A stretch of DNA of 64,000 nucleotides from JAIVJZ01 sp036386515 (GCA_036386515.1 DASVVO010000084.1:1-64000); one strand, 5' to 3'; numbered from the stretch's first letter, positions 36,467 through 46,266 are shown. Program-made: numbers and translations. The notes: generated by a model from the sequence alone, not told the origin.

Positions 36467-39220
36467 TTATTGCACCGATACGTCGTCCAGACGGAACGAC
36501 GTGGGCAGCGAAGAGTCTTGCGTCGAGCGGAACTGTATCCGCACGGTCTGCCCGGCGTAGGCCGAGAGGTTGTAATTGCCGCGCAGCACGTAGACTCCGC
36601 TCGTGCCGCTGTTCTGGTTGCTGAAAGTGGCGAGCGTCGAGAGCAGCGTGCCCGACGTGTTGCGCACTTCGATGTAGAGGCGGTCGTAGATGGACGCGCC
36701 CGCCGCCTCGCCCGTGGTGATGTTCAACCAGAAGCTGAGGTTGGGCGATGAGCCGGCCGGGACGTTGATCGGCTCGTAGAGCGTGCCGGTGGTGCTGTTC
36801 ACGCCTCCGAGAATCATGTAGGCCACGCCGCCGTGCGGGTATGCGCCGGTGCTGCGCGTGACTTGACCGCTCACAATCCAGGGAGTGGTGCCGCTCTCGA
36901 AGCCGCCGTTCGTGATCAACTGCACGCCGCCGCCGGTCGTGCCCGCCTGCGTCACCGTGAAAGTTTGACCCGCGATGGTGAGCGTGCCGGTGCGCGAGGC
37001 CGTGCTCGTGTTGCCCGCGACGGAATAGCTGACCGTGCCGCTGCCCGTGCCGCTTGCGCCCGCCGTGATCGTGATGAACGTGGCGTTGCTCACGGCCGAC
37101 CAGTTGCAGCCTGCTCCGGCCGTCACGGAGACGCTGCCCGTCCCGCCCGCGGCCGGTTGGCTCGCGCTCGTCGGGCTGATGGAGAAGGAACAGGTGCCGC
37201 CGCAATCGGTGGGCACGTTCGTCGCGGCCGTGTGCGTCGTGCCGTCGTTGCCGACCGCCGAGACGCCCATGCCGTGGCGCGCGAAGACCGTCCAGATGGC
37301 GCAACGGTTCGCGCCGCCGTTCAAGTTCTGGTCGGCTTGCAGGATGCCGTCGCGCGCGTTCAGGAACGACGGGCGCGAGGGCGTGAACTTCATGCCGTTC
37401 AGGACGATCCTGTCCGTGACGGACGCGCCGAGTTGCGTGCGCAAGTCCCAGAGCGTAGCCGCCCATACTTCGCCGTCGCGGTGAACCTGGAAGCCGCCCA
37501 CGCCCACGTCGGCGTATGAATCGTGAACCGTGTTGGCGGGCACGGTGTAGGCCGCGCGACGAATGCCGTTCGCATTGCCCGTGGCATACTCGCCCACCGC
37601 GCCGTCGCCGCCGAGCGTGCAAGCCCAGTAGTCAGACCAGCCCTCGCCCATCGCGCCCGACTGCGTGCCGCCGAGGCCGCTGCCGTTGCCGATCAGGCGA
37701 TTCGAGATGCCGTGGCCGTACTCGTGGAAAACCACGTCGCCGTCCATCGAGCTGTCGCGGTCGGGGGTGGCCGCCGTGAAGAGATACTGCTGCATGCGCG
37801 GGCGTTGGCCGTCGGGCGGCGTGGCGAAGTTCGCGTTGTTCGTGCCCGAACCGTCCTGCGCCTCGGCGCGCACGGAGTCGGCGGCCAGACCGCCGCGCCC
37901 GTAGTTGTTCGTCTGGAAGTTGCCCGCCGCCTCCGTGAAGCCGAGGCCGTAGGAGAAGTCGTGCATGACGTTGTTGAAGTAGAAGAGATTCGCCACGACG
38001 GCGGCCTGCTGCGTGCGCGGGTCGGCGGTGGTGGAGAAGGGGAAGGTGAAATCCTGCGTCGCGGAAGTGGCGTGGCCGTTGGACAGCCCCGTGGCGTTGT
38101 TGGCGTCGGGGGCGTTGTCTGCGTTCGTGTCGAGATAGGCCTCGGCGTTGTTGCCCGTGGTCACGGTCGAGGTGCCCATCCAACCGGCGGCGGTGTTGAT
38201 GGTCGTGTCGCCGACGAAGGAGACGAGTTGGCGCGCCGGGTTCGCGGTCGGGTGCTCCGTGTAAACCGTGCCCTGCGCCTCGAAGACGTAGAGGTTGCGG
38301 CGATAGAGCAGTTCGCCGCTGTGGGCGTCCACGAGAATCTCGTACCACTCGTTCGAGCCGACTTCGGCGAAGACGTGCCACGCGAGGCGCGCATCGTCGC
38401 CCACGCGCATGATGCTCAACTCCGAGAGAACTTCCTCATGGCTCGCCGAGAGCGGGTTGGCGAACGCAGCCCTCTCGCCCTTGGAGGAGCGGCCGGAAGT
38501 TTCCGCGAACGACTCGTTCACGGTGCGCCCGGCGTGCGCGAAGGCCGTGGCGATGCCCTGCGCTTCGTCGAGCGCGGGTTCGAGCGCGGCCTGTTGGCCG
38601 GAGACGAGAAAGCCCTCGCGGACGGAAAGCACTTCGCCGTTCCGGTTGACGACCACTCGCACGTCGCCCTCGAAGACTTTGATCCCGTCGATGGTCTGCA
38701 CGTAATTGAGGAACGACGTTCCCTCGTCGTTGTCTTCCTTGTCCAGCTTCAACTCGGACACGGCCTCGCCGGTGAGCGAAAAGAGCGCGTCGTGGTTTTT
38801 CAGGAAACCGCGCGCAACCGTGTCGGCGGAGCCGGACTGCGGGGCGGAGAGCGTCGCGCCGTCGATAAAGATGTTTTTGATCGCGCCGGTTTCGTTGGCT
38901 ACGGCGCGCAGGTTGTCGGCCTTCTCGGAGGCGAGGCTCGCGCGGAATGCATCGACGGCCGTGGCGCGCGTGCGGAGCGCGGAGTGTTGCGCCGCACCCT
39001 TCGCGGCCGCGACGGCGGTCGGCAAGTTGAGATCGTAGTCGGTGAATTCGGATTTGCCGACGAGGCGGATGTCGTAGTCGGGCAGCGTCTTGGCGCGCGA
39101 CTTGCCCGCGCCGCTACCCTTTTGCGGTGAGGCCTGGGTCGCGCCGGATTTCGTCAAGGGGATCATCGAGGCGACTGCGAGGACAAGACCCAACAGTCCC
39201 AAAAGAAAACTCTTACGCAT
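36467..39220 (-). CDS. Secreted M36 (fungalysin-type) metalloprotease with BACON domain
   Basis: A 917-residue extracellular zinc protease. It has a signal peptide (about 1-28), a long FTP/propeptide region (about 60-330), the M36 catalytic domain with zinc motif VVFHEYGHGISN and a downstream Glu (MGEGWSDYWA), then a BACON-type domain (CSFSISPTSASQPAAGG through GTLTIAGQTFTVTQAG) and a C-terminal jelly-roll-like domain (GGFESGTTPW to the end). The C-terminal modules probably bind carbohydrate or cell surfaces. It should degrade proteins outside the cell. The leader before it is long (about 450 bases). Confidence 0.93.
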   Translation of the reverse strand: MRKSFLLGLLGLVLAVASMIPLTKSGATQASPQKGSGAGKSRAKTLPDYDIRLVGKSEFTDYDLNLPTAVAAAKGAAQHSALRTRATAVDAFRASLASEKADNLRAVANETGAIKNIFIDGATLSAPQSGSADTVARGFLKNHDALFSLTGEAVSELKLDKEDNDEGTSFLNYVQTIDGIKVFEGDVRVVVNRNGEVLSVREGFLVSGQQAALEPALDEAQGIATAFAHAGRTVNESFAETSGRSSKGERAAFANPLSASHEEVLSELSIMRVGDDARLAWHVFAEVGSNEWYEILVDAHSGELLYRRNLYVFEAQGTVYTEHPTANPARQLVSFVGDTTINTAAGWMGTSTVTTGNNAEAYLDTNADNAPDANNATGLSNGHATSATQDFTFPFSTTADPRTQQAAVVANLFYFNNVMHDFSYGLGFTEAAGNFQTNNYGRGGLAADSVRAEAQDGSGTNNANFATPPDGQRPRMQQYLFTAATPDRDSSMDGDVVFHEYGHGISNRLIGNGSGLGGTQSGAMGEGWSDYWACTLGGDGAVGEYATGNANGIRRAAYTVPANTVHDSYADVGVGGFQVHRDGEVWAATLWDLRTQLGASVTDRIVLNGMKFTPSRPSFLNARDGILQADQNLNGGANRCAIWTVFARHGMGVSAVGNDGTTHTAATNVPTDCGGTCSFSISPTSASQPAAGGTGSVSVTAGAGCNWSAVSNATFITITAGASGTGSGTVSYSVAGNTSTASRTGTLTIAGQTFTVTQAGTTGGGVQLITNGGFESGTTPWIVSGQVTRSTGAYPHGGVAYMILGGVNSTTGTLYEPINVPAGSSPNLSFWLNITTGEAAGASIYDRLYIEVRNTSGTLLSTLATFSNQNSGTSGVYVLRGNYNLSAYAGQTVRIQFRSTQDSSLPTSFRLDDVSVQ

Positions 39221-39678
39221 TAGTTTCTCCCTTCCAAACTGACGGTTGCGGTGGGTAACTGGTTACAGTTGAGGCAAGGCAACGGGAACTCCCGGCTGTG
39301 ACTCCGAGCGGTCTGCGCCTCTCAGGTGAGCGAGCGGTCGCCGCGCGGGTTCGGACGGGTGAGAATTGCCCTGGAGGCGTTCCGTGATTCCGACCTTCGG
39401 TGCTGGCGGGTTAAAACATGCGAGACGCGCCAACTCGTCCCTTCTCCGGCCATGCCGTGCGACGGACATCGGGGGCACAGCGACACCCGGAGCCTTAGCT
39501 CATGGAGCGTGGTTGACCGACACTTACAGTTGTTTATTCCTTCGTCATGCGTCGCTCGCCGTGGTGTGGACGGTCGAGGTAGCGGCGACAGTTTACGCCG
39601 CCGTGGTCTTGGTGCGGCATAGAGTAACAGAGTCGGGGCGAGTTGTTAATCGCATAAAGCGACCCGGCGCGAGCGGTC
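39221..39678. other. Long leader region upstream of the M36 protease
   Basis: A 458-base gap between the MFS gene stop and the protease start, both on the minus strand. GGAAGGGAG lies just before the protease ATG. The rest is GC-rich with several short inverted pairs and may be a structured 5' leader. I compared it by eye with c-di-GMP, c-di-AMP and cobalamin riboswitch patterns and found no match. No convincing ORF. Confidence 0.45.
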
Positions 39679-40953
39679 TTATTCGAGCCTGAGATGTTTG
39701 GTTTCGGTTTCGCGCAGGGCTTCCTCCAACTCTTTTTGCCGGATGCCTTCGCGCCCGTCGTAGCGCAGGAATTGCGGCAGCAGGGCGGAGATGATCGCCG
39801 TCCCGGCGACGCACAGGATTCCGCCCGACACGATTGAAGTCCTGACGCTGAACAGCGCGGCGACGAGACCGGCTTCCGCGTCGCCGAGTTTCGGCCCCGA
39901 CGTATAACTGATCATCTCCAACCCGGCGAGCCGCCCGCGCAGGTGGTGCGGGATCGTCTGGTTCCACATCGTCATGCGAAACACGCCGCTGATCATGTCG
40001 AAGCCGCCCGCCAACGCCAGGCACGCTAAGGCCAGAGATAAATTCTGCGCGAAGCCGAAGCAGATGATCGCCACGCCCCACAGCGCGGCGGCCAGCGCGA
40101 CGAACAACCCGTGGCGGGAAACTTTCCGCGTCCACCCTGAGGTCAGCGTGGCGAGGAGCGCGCCGACCGACGGCGCGGCGTAGAAAAAGCCGACCGTCCC
40201 CGCTCCAAAGTGCGCCGCCATCGCCGGGAAGAGGGCGGTCGGCATGCCGAAAAACATGGCGTTCATGTCGATCAGGTACGTGCCGAGAATCTCCTTGCGT
40301 CGCCAGGCATAATGCACGCCCGCGACGACGGAGCGCAGCGTCGGCCGCGCTTCGGTTTGCACGGCCTTCGGCACGGCGCGGATGAGGAAGACGGCCGCGA
40401 GCGAAGCGACGAACGTGACGAGGTCGATTGAGTAAGCGACGGTCGAGCCGAACCGCGCCAGAATAATTCCGGCGAGCGAGGGGCCGATGATCCTCGTCAC
40501 GTTCCAGCGCAGGGCATTCAACGCGCTGATCGACGGCATCAACTCCGGCGGCACGATCTTCTGCATCAACGCTTCAAACGAAGGACGTTGCAGGGCGGCG
40601 AGTCCCGCGTGGAGCGCGGCGCAGACAAATAACATCCACACGCGCGGGCGCGGCGCGAGCGCGTTGGCGATGAGCAGGAGCGTCACCACTGTCTGCCCGA
40701 TTTCCGTCAGCCGGAGCATCCTGCGCTTGTCGATGAAGTCGGCATACGCGCCGCCGACGAAGGCCATCAAAAGGATCAACGCAAATTCCGCGACGCTCAA
40801 GAGGCCGACGAGCAGCGTCGAGCCGGTCAGTTGATAAACCTGCACGGGGACGACGACGAAGGTCATCGCCGTGCCGAAGGCCGAGATGAGCTGACCGAAG
40901 AAGAGCAGGCGATAGTCGCGGGAAACTCTTAGCGGCGAAATGTCTATCAGCAT
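39679..40953 (-). CDS. MFS exporter, EntS-like
   Basis: A 424-residue major facilitator with about 12 membrane spans. The opening MLIDISPLRVSRDYRLLFFGQLIS and the loop GGAYADFIDKRRML between spans 2 and 3 are typical of the enterobactin-exporter (EntS) branch. It probably expels siderophore-like or other small molecules. The substrate cannot be read from sequence. It is divergent from the AhpD-type gene across 147 bases. Confidence 0.9.
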   Translation of the reverse strand: MLIDISPLRVSRDYRLLFFGQLISAFGTAMTFVVVPVQVYQLTGSTLLVGLLSVAEFALILLMAFVGGAYADFIDKRRMLRLTEIGQTVVTLLLIANALAPRPRVWMLFVCAALHAGLAALQRPSFEALMQKIVPPELMPSISALNALRWNVTRIIGPSLAGIILARFGSTVAYSIDLVTFVASLAAVFLIRAVPKAVQTEARPTLRSVVAGVHYAWRRKEILGTYLIDMNAMFFGMPTALFPAMAAHFGAGTVGFFYAAPSVGALLATLTSGWTRKVSRHGLFVALAAALWGVAIICFGFAQNLSLALACLALAGGFDMISGVFRMTMWNQTIPHHLRGRLAGLEMISYTSGPKLGDAEAGLVAALFSVRTSIVSGGILCVAGTAIISALLPQFLRYDGREGIRQKELEEALRETETKHLRLE

Positions 40954-41100
40954 AAAACCGGCGCACGCGTCCGTCTCACTTGAAGTCGATGAAAAATTGG
41001 TTCGCCGCCATTATTGAGGCAACCGGGTTGAAATTCAACACGGGTTGCTTTATTAGTGAATGAGAATTTGAAACTTTCGCGGGCGAGAGGATGCTTTGAG

Positions 41101-41670
41101 ATGACGTGGATCAAAACCGTGCCGATGTCTGAGGCCGACGAAAAACTGCGACGCGCGCTGGAAGCGCAGCGCGAACTCTACCCGGTTGAATATGCCGTGC
41201 CGGTACACCCCACGCCCGACGGCGAATCCTCCGGCATCGTCGCCTCACACAGTTTGATCCCGGACGCGCTCTACCACGCCTTCGCCACCTTCGGCGTGTT
41301 GATGTCGCCCGAACTGCCGCTCACGCGCGCGCAGCACGAGATGATCACGACCGTGGTGTCGGCCGCCAACCGCTGCCATTATTGAATCGAGTCTCACGCA
41401 GAGTTTCTGCGTCGGGTTACGCTGGATGAAGCACTGGTCGCGGCCTTGCGCGAAGACTACAGAACCGCCCCCATCTCGGAGCAAGACCGTGCGATGCTCG
41501 ACTTCGTGGCGCAATTAACGCGCGACGCCACACGCATCACGCCCGCCGACCATGCGCGCCTGCGCTCCGTCGGCTTCGACGACCGGGGCATCCTCCAGAT
41601 CACGCTCATCGCTTCCTGGTTCAACTATATCAACCGCGTGGCCGATGCGCTCGGCGTCGGTCGAAGTTGA
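41101..41670 (+). CDS. AhpD-like peroxidase-related protein, candidate selenoprotein (CxxU)
   Basis: A single frame of 189 residues interrupted only by TGA at 41383-41385. The parts before and after are in the same frame and together make a full-length alkylhydroperoxidase D-like 'peroxidase-related enzyme': SPELPLTRAQHEMI before, then NRCHY-TGA-IESHAEFLRR, DYRTAPISEQDRAML and FNYINRVADALGV after. TGA falls exactly on the second Cys of the redox CxxC (Cys92-x-x-95), with His99 following. Translation as selenocysteine would give CxxU. A hairpin fitting the bacterial SECIS rule lies just downstream. The alternative is a nonsense mutation, but the downstream half shows no other damage. The start is ATG 41101; a start at 41056 is less family-like. 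Confidence 0.82.
41396..41412 (+). promoter_or_regulatory. SECIS-like hairpin
   Basis: ACGCAGA (41396-41402) pairs perfectly with TCTGCGT (41406-41412) around loop GTT. The loop begins 18 bases after the TGA and its first base is G, as required in the bacterial SECIS consensus (short apical loop with an early G, about 16-37 bases from UGA). Confidence 0.65.
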
Positions 41671-41793
41671 ATCGGCCTGATAAGTTATGCCTGTTCGGCC
41701 ATGATCAGGCGGGCGCGAAGCCGTCTTCGTGCCTGCCTCATGGGCGAGATTCAAGCCGTTGATTGTCGTGGCCGTCTTCGCGCCCGCGCCGGG

Positions 41794-42354
41794 TCAACGT
41801 CTGCGGGGCGGGTCGGCTTTGGGATAAGAGCCGGCGGGCATGAACTTCACCAGGCGGAGCCGGTTGTTCACCCACTCGTAATAATAGATTCCGCTCGCCC
41901 CATATCGCTCCTCGCCCGCCCGGCCGATGTTCGGACGCCCCAGCCCGCGCAAGAGCCTGCTGTGCGGGCGGAACGTCCAGAGGTCTTCGCCCTCGGGCGG
42001 GTCGTAGTCACCGATGATGCTCGTCCACCCGTGCAACTCTTTCGGGAAATAGACGCGGCCGGTGCGCGCGTCGATGATCGCCCCGATCGAACAGCCCGTG
42101 CCGCAACCTGCGGACGCGAGCGTGTAATGTCCGGCGAAGTTGACGCCCTCTTCCCTGCGGTGCTGACGAAGCATCGTCCGAAATTTGCGCGCCAGCGGGT
42201 GGCTACGCAGATCGAGCGGCGCGACCGGCTCGCGGCTGACGGTCGCCGCGTAATCCTCTAAACGCGGCGCATCCGTCTCCTGCGCCCACGCCCGCAGCGG
42301 ATTGACCGCGACCGCGAGCGCGAAACAAGCGACTGTGAAATAAAGCTTCTTCAT
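41794..42354 (-). CDS. Exported protein, unknown
   Basis: A 186-residue protein with a clear signal peptide (MKKLYFTVACFALAVAV to AWAQ, about 1-25). The mature part includes GVNFAGHYTLASAGCGTGCS (about 71-90), with a close Cys pair, and IIDARTGRVYFP. I know similar secreted proteins only as hypothetical. The Cys pair may form a disulfide. It stands alone between the AhpD-like gene and another unknown gene. Confidence 0.72.
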   Translation of the reverse strand: MKKLYFTVACFALAVAVNPLRAWAQETDAPRLEDYAATVSREPVAPLDLRSHPLARKFRTMLRQHRREEGVNFAGHYTLASAGCGTGCSIGAIIDARTGRVYFPKELHGWTSIIGDYDPPEGEDLWTFRPHSRLLRGLGRPNIGRAGEERYGASGIYYYEWVNNRLRLVKFMPAGSYPKADPPRRR

Positions 42355-42536
42355 AAAGTGATTCTAAGTGTCTTAAGCATTAACCGTCAGGATGCGATAG
42401 CGCGAAATAAGTTGGAGAACAAACTGCGCGCCGCGCCCGTTTGCGGCGGCGATAATTCTCACTCAAAGCGAAACTTGCGGTCGGCACGTTAGGAGTCGGT
42501 TGGTTGCGGCTCGTGTTTGCCGGTTCCCGTGGCCGC

Positions 42537-42938
42537 TCAAGCTCCCGACGCAACTTCGGGCGTCGCGCCTTGCGATAGCGCGGGACAGCCCGCCAGTTTC
42601 TCCCTGAGATATTCGTAGAGCGAACGCTCCAACACCTCGCCCCGCTCGCCGAGTTGTTCGATCAACTGTTGGCGGGAGAACTCGTCCGCGCGCGCGAGCA
42701 CGGGCGAACCCATGTCGCAGACGGAGGCTTCCGCCGCCACGTGGTCGAGAGAGTAGCCGGCGTTCTCCGTGAAGGTGAGGGCGAGTTCGTCAGGGGTGTC
42801 TTTGTCGAAGCAGAGTTGGAAGCCGAGGATGCGCCCGCCCGCGTCGTACCACACGAACAGGTCGAGCCGTTCGTCGTTGAACCACCGACGCGCGCCCTGA
42901 CCGGCAATCTCTTTGACGTTCCTAATCTCTCGCAGCAT
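42537..42938 (-). CDS. Hypothetical protein
   Basis: About 133 residues, soluble and acidic, with an alternating strand pattern (DERLDLFVWYDAGGRILGFQL) and a helical C-terminus (FSRQQLIEQLGERGEVLERSLYEYLREKL). I recognise no family. A GTG at 42968 would add ten residues; the ATG at 42938 is preferred though neither start has a good ribosome site. Confidence 0.6.
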   Translation of the reverse strand: MLREIRNVKEIAGQGARRWFNDERLDLFVWYDAGGRILGFQLCFDKDTPDELALTFTENAGYSLDHVAAEASVCDMGSPVLARADEFSRQQLIEQLGERGEVLERSLYEYLREKLAGCPALSQGATPEVASGA

Positions 42939-43259
42939 GAGACGACCCGGCTTTTCTCCCCCGAACACCTCTTCGCGCCCGTCGCGGCTCGCACGCTCGC
43001 GGCGCAGGAACTATAACGATAGATGCGCGTTTGTCGCCACTAAAAAATAACCGGGCGGCGGGCGCGAAGACAGACGCGGCGACGGGCGCGTGAACGTCGA
43101 AACGGCTCCGGGAGTCTAAAAATATTCGAGGCGTTCTGTATAATGCAGGCCACAAGTTTTACCAGCCGGTCATACCTGGAGTTATATCCCCCGGGCGACG
43201 TTTACGGCTTGCAACCGCGTCGTGACTTCAGGGGCGAATATTCAGGAGGAGAAGGGGAG

Positions 43260-43826
43260 ATGACATCACGACCTCCGGCGAACGAAGCGGCGCGGCTCGA
43301 AGTCCTGCACCAGTTTGAAGTGCTCGACACCGACCCCGAACAAACTTTCGACGACATCACACGCCTCGCCGCCTACATCTGCCACACGCCGATCGCGATC
43401 ATCACGCTCGTCGATGCGCACCGGCAGTGGTTCAAGGCGCGGGTCGGGCTTTCGTTTTCCGAGACCTCCCGCGACATTTCATTCTGCGCCCACGCGATCA
43501 AACAACCCGGCCCGCTCGTCGTCCGCGACGCGTTGGACGACGAGCGTTTCAGAGACAACCCGCTCGTGAGGGCTGACCCGTACATCAGGTTCTACGCCGG
43601 TTCGCCGCTCACCACGGTCGAAGGGTTCAGCCTCGGCACGCTCTGCGTGATCGACCGCTACCCGCGCGAGATCACGCCCGAACAGATGGCCGCCCTGCGC
43701 GTGCTCAGCCAACAGGTGATGACGCAACTCGAACTCCGACGCACCATCAGAAATCTGACGCGCTCCGTGAACCATGCCAGGATTCGTGTGAGCGAATTAG
43801 AGGGGCGTTTGCAACAAGAGGGATAG
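43260..43826 (+). CDS. GAF-domain sensor protein
   Basis: A 188-residue protein that is essentially one GAF domain: LEVLHQFEVLDTDPEQTFDD, IITLVDAHRQWFKARVGL, DISFCAHAI, FYAGSPLTTVEGFSLGTLCVID, then a helical tail (about 150-188) likely to dimerise. This type usually heads sensor kinases or cyclases, but here no output domain follows. AGGAGGAG and GGGGAG lie before the ATG at 43260, deciding it over an ATG 39 codons upstream. Confidence 0.85.
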   Translation: MTSRPPANEAARLEVLHQFEVLDTDPEQTFDDITRLAAYICHTPIAIITLVDAHRQWFKARVGLSFSETSRDISFCAHAIKQPGPLVVRDALDDERFRDNPLVRADPYIRFYAGSPLTTVEGFSLGTLCVIDRYPREITPEQMAALRVLSQQVMTQLELRRTIRNLTRSVNHARIRVSELEGRLQQEG

Positions 43827-43971
43827 AGCCGGGCACGGAAGTCTGACCGGCGCGCGCCGTGAAGTGGTAAAATTTCGGCGGTCTTTTGGCAGTTGTCCTT
43901 GAATCTTCCGCAGCACAGGCCTGGCCGCCTGTCGCGTCCTAATCCGCTGCGCCGCGTTGGCCTAATCTTTC

Positions 43972-45750
43972 ATGCAGACCGTGACCGATACTCCGCGTGC
44001 GACTCACCGCGCGACTCACGACCGGCAACGATTGTTGCCGGCGGCCGACAACGCTTTCCGCCTCTTGGGATTGTCCTGCCACGCTTCGCAGCGGGAGATT
44101 TATGCGGCGGCCTCCTCCCTCCGCCGCGCGATCAAGTTGGGCGTGCTGAAGCCGCCCGCGCACCACCTCGCCTGGCTCGGTGCGCTCAACCGGACGGAGA
44201 ACGACGTGCGCGACGCCTTGAGCCGCCTGAGCGTTCCCGCGCAGCGAATTTACGAACGTCTCTTCTGGTTCTTCGACCCGCAAGCGGCGGCTGCGACCGG
44301 CGCGCTCAGTGTGGCGTCGCTGCAAGCCTCGATCGCCCGCCTGCGAAGCGGCGAGAACCCTTGCGCGCCGCACGACATCGCCCTTCTTTCGCTCGCCGCG
44401 CTGCTCCGGCTCGACCCCGCGCTCGAACTCGCCGACGACTGGCGGCGCACTTACGCGCTCTGGAAAGATTTGATCGAAGGGAAGGAGTTCTGGTCGCAGT
44501 TAATGGCCGCCGATCTCAAAGGCGACTTTGAACAGGCGACCACCTTCGCCGAGATCGGCGACTTGCGCGAGCGCGCCTGGCGACTCGTCACCGCGCCGAT
44601 TGCGGACGTGGCGCAGGATGCCATCATCGGCGAAGACCGCGCGCTGGCGAGTCGTGCGCTGGCCGTTTTGCGCGGGTCGGGTTTGCCGCAGGCGTTGGTC
44701 GATGAGTACGAGCAAGAGATTCTGGGAACGGTCGAAGATGAGTTTGAGGTGTTGCTCCACGTAGCTTTCAGCAGTTTCCGCCACGAGGTAAAAAGCACAC
44801 AGAACGTCGCCGAAAGAATTGAGACGTGCTGGCGCGCCTACGGGAAGTTTAACGAGCAGGTCAAGCCCGCGCTCAAAAGAATCTTCGAGTTGGCCGGGGC
44901 TGACAGCCCCGTCGCGCGGCGCGTGTTCGCCACGGCGGCCGACGCTCTGGACGAGTTGGCCGATGGCTTCGAGACCGCGTTCGATCACGCGTCGAGGTTG
45001 AAGATGCTGCGCCGGGCGTGGCAACTCGCGCCGCCCGACGGCGCATCGCTCCTGCTCATCGAGGAACACCTCGCCGGGGCGGGCGAGGCGGGCGAGCGGC
45101 AGCCCAAGACCGACGCGGGCTACGCGCGCCAAGTGAGCCTGGCCTTGCGCGAGCCGATCGCGCAGCCGGACTTGTTCACGGCATATATTCAAAAGGAGGA
45201 AGCGGAGAAGAAGTTGGATCGGTGGGGCAAGGGGGCGTCGAAATTTATCTTCCTGATGATGATCGCGGTCTTTGTCGGCAAATGTTTTAACGGCCTGCCC
45301 GGCTCGCGCCGCGCGCATCAATACCCGCCGATGAATCTCAACATCGCCATGCCCCGGTTCACGCCGATGCCGACGCCGGACTTCAAATTATCGTCCCTCG
45401 TGGAGCACGTCAGCGTCGAAGAGTTGCAAGCCAGGTTGAAAGCCAGGACGGTGACGCTGCTGCACGTCGGCGCGAAAGGTGAGTATGATACGGGACACAT
45501 TCCGGGCGCGCTCTCGATGCCGGAGGCGGAGTTGGCCGCCCGCGCCAAACGCTTGCCGAAGCGTCGGCCGGTCGTTCTCTATTGTTATTGCGATGAGCAG
45601 GAAGCGAGTGCGCGCGCGGCGTTCGACTTGCGCCTGTTGGGCTTTCAAAACGTCGCCGTGCTCGAAGGCGGCTATCGCGCTTGGCGCGCGGCGGGTCTGC
45701 CGGTCATCCCGGCGGGTCGTGGCTTAGTCAGGTACGGAAGCGAAAATTGA
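43972..45750 (+). CDS. J-domain-like protein with membrane span and C-terminal rhodanese
   Basis: A 592-residue protein. Residues about 20-100 (NAFRLLGLSCHASQREIYAAASSLRRAIKLG) have the look of a degenerate J-domain, but I see no HPD motif. A helical repeat region follows (about 120-400), a membrane span at about 425-440, and a rhodanese domain at about 475-590 (GHIPGALSMPE, active-site loop VLYCYCDEQEASA with Cys, NVAVLEGGYRAW). It is the first of a probable operon with a GrpE-like gene and an Hsp70, so a co-chaperone role is plausible. Rhodaneses carry sulfane sulfur; its substrate is unknown. Confidence 0.75.
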   Translation: MQTVTDTPRATHRATHDRQRLLPAADNAFRLLGLSCHASQREIYAAASSLRRAIKLGVLKPPAHHLAWLGALNRTENDVRDALSRLSVPAQRIYERLFWFFDPQAAAATGALSVASLQASIARLRSGENPCAPHDIALLSLAALLRLDPALELADDWRRTYALWKDLIEGKEFWSQLMAADLKGDFEQATTFAEIGDLRERAWRLVTAPIADVAQDAIIGEDRALASRALAVLRGSGLPQALVDEYEQEILGTVEDEFEVLLHVAFSSFRHEVKSTQNVAERIETCWRAYGKFNEQVKPALKRIFELAGADSPVARRVFATAADALDELADGFETAFDHASRLKMLRRAWQLAPPDGASLLLIEEHLAGAGEAGERQPKTDAGYARQVSLALREPIAQPDLFTAYIQKEEAEKKLDRWGKGASKFIFLMMIAVFVGKCFNGLPGSRRAHQYPPMNLNIAMPRFTPMPTPDFKLSSLVEHVSVEELQARLKARTVTLLHVGAKGEYDTGHIPGALSMPEAELAARAKRLPKRRPVVLYCYCDEQEASARAAFDLRLLGFQNVAVLEGGYRAWRAAGLPVIPAGRGLVRYGSEN

Positions 45751-45807
45751 ACGACACGCGTTCGAGTCTGAGTCTTACCGTCTCGCGCAAACATTGATTA
45801 TTGATTG

Positions 45808-46191
45808 ATGACTAACGAAGAACTTCCCGACCAACTCGACGTGCCGCTCGCTTCCCTGATCGAGTTGACGCTCGAAGGTTGGCGGCTGGACGGTTGGCTC
45901 GCCGCGCAGCCGCCGGATCAAGTCGCCTCGAAACTGCGACACGTGGCGCGCCGCCTGCAAAAGTTTTTGAGCGAGCGTGAATTGAGCGCGCTCGATTTGA
46001 CGGGGAGACGTTATGAGCCGGGCATGTCGGTGGAAGTGCTCGAAGCCTTCGACGACGAACGGCTCGGCGAGCACGAACGCTTGATCGACGAGATGGTCGA
46101 GCCGATTATTTTGTGGCGCGGGCGCGTGGTGAAATACGGGCGGGTCGTCATCCGGCGAGGCGGCCGGGGCACGCTCGCGCCGAAAAGTTGA
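45808..46191 (+). CDS. GrpE-like small protein
   Basis: A 127-residue protein ending in a beta-rich segment with YEPGMSVEVLEAF, IILWRGRVVKYGRVVIRRGG. This resembles the C-terminal domain of the nucleotide-exchange factor GrpE, while the N-terminal part is helical. It sits 75 bases before an Hsp70 gene, consistent with an exchange factor for that chaperone. The similarity is by eye only and the protein is shorter than GrpE. The start is ATG 45808 (a TTG directly before it is also in frame). Confidence 0.55.
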   Translation: MTNEELPDQLDVPLASLIELTLEGWRLDGWLAAQPPDQVASKLRHVARRLQKFLSERELSALDLTGRRYEPGMSVEVLEAFDDERLGEHERLIDEMVEPIILWRGRVVKYGRVVIRRGGRGTLAPKS

Positions 46192-46266
46192 ACTGTTCAA
46201 GCCGTGCCCGGCGCGGCCGGTTTGGTTTGAAACGGGGCGATCGGGTTTGTTCAGCGTGGGGAGTGC

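Noticed and set aside
37523..39130. 535-codon plus-strand frame opposite the M36 protease.
   Set aside because: Shadow ORF; Arg/Val-rich with no recognisable protein pattern.
41101..41670. AhpD-like gene as a plain pseudogene.
   Set aside because: Single TGA at the redox Cys, no other defects, and a SECIS-like hairpin at the right distance; still the main alternative.
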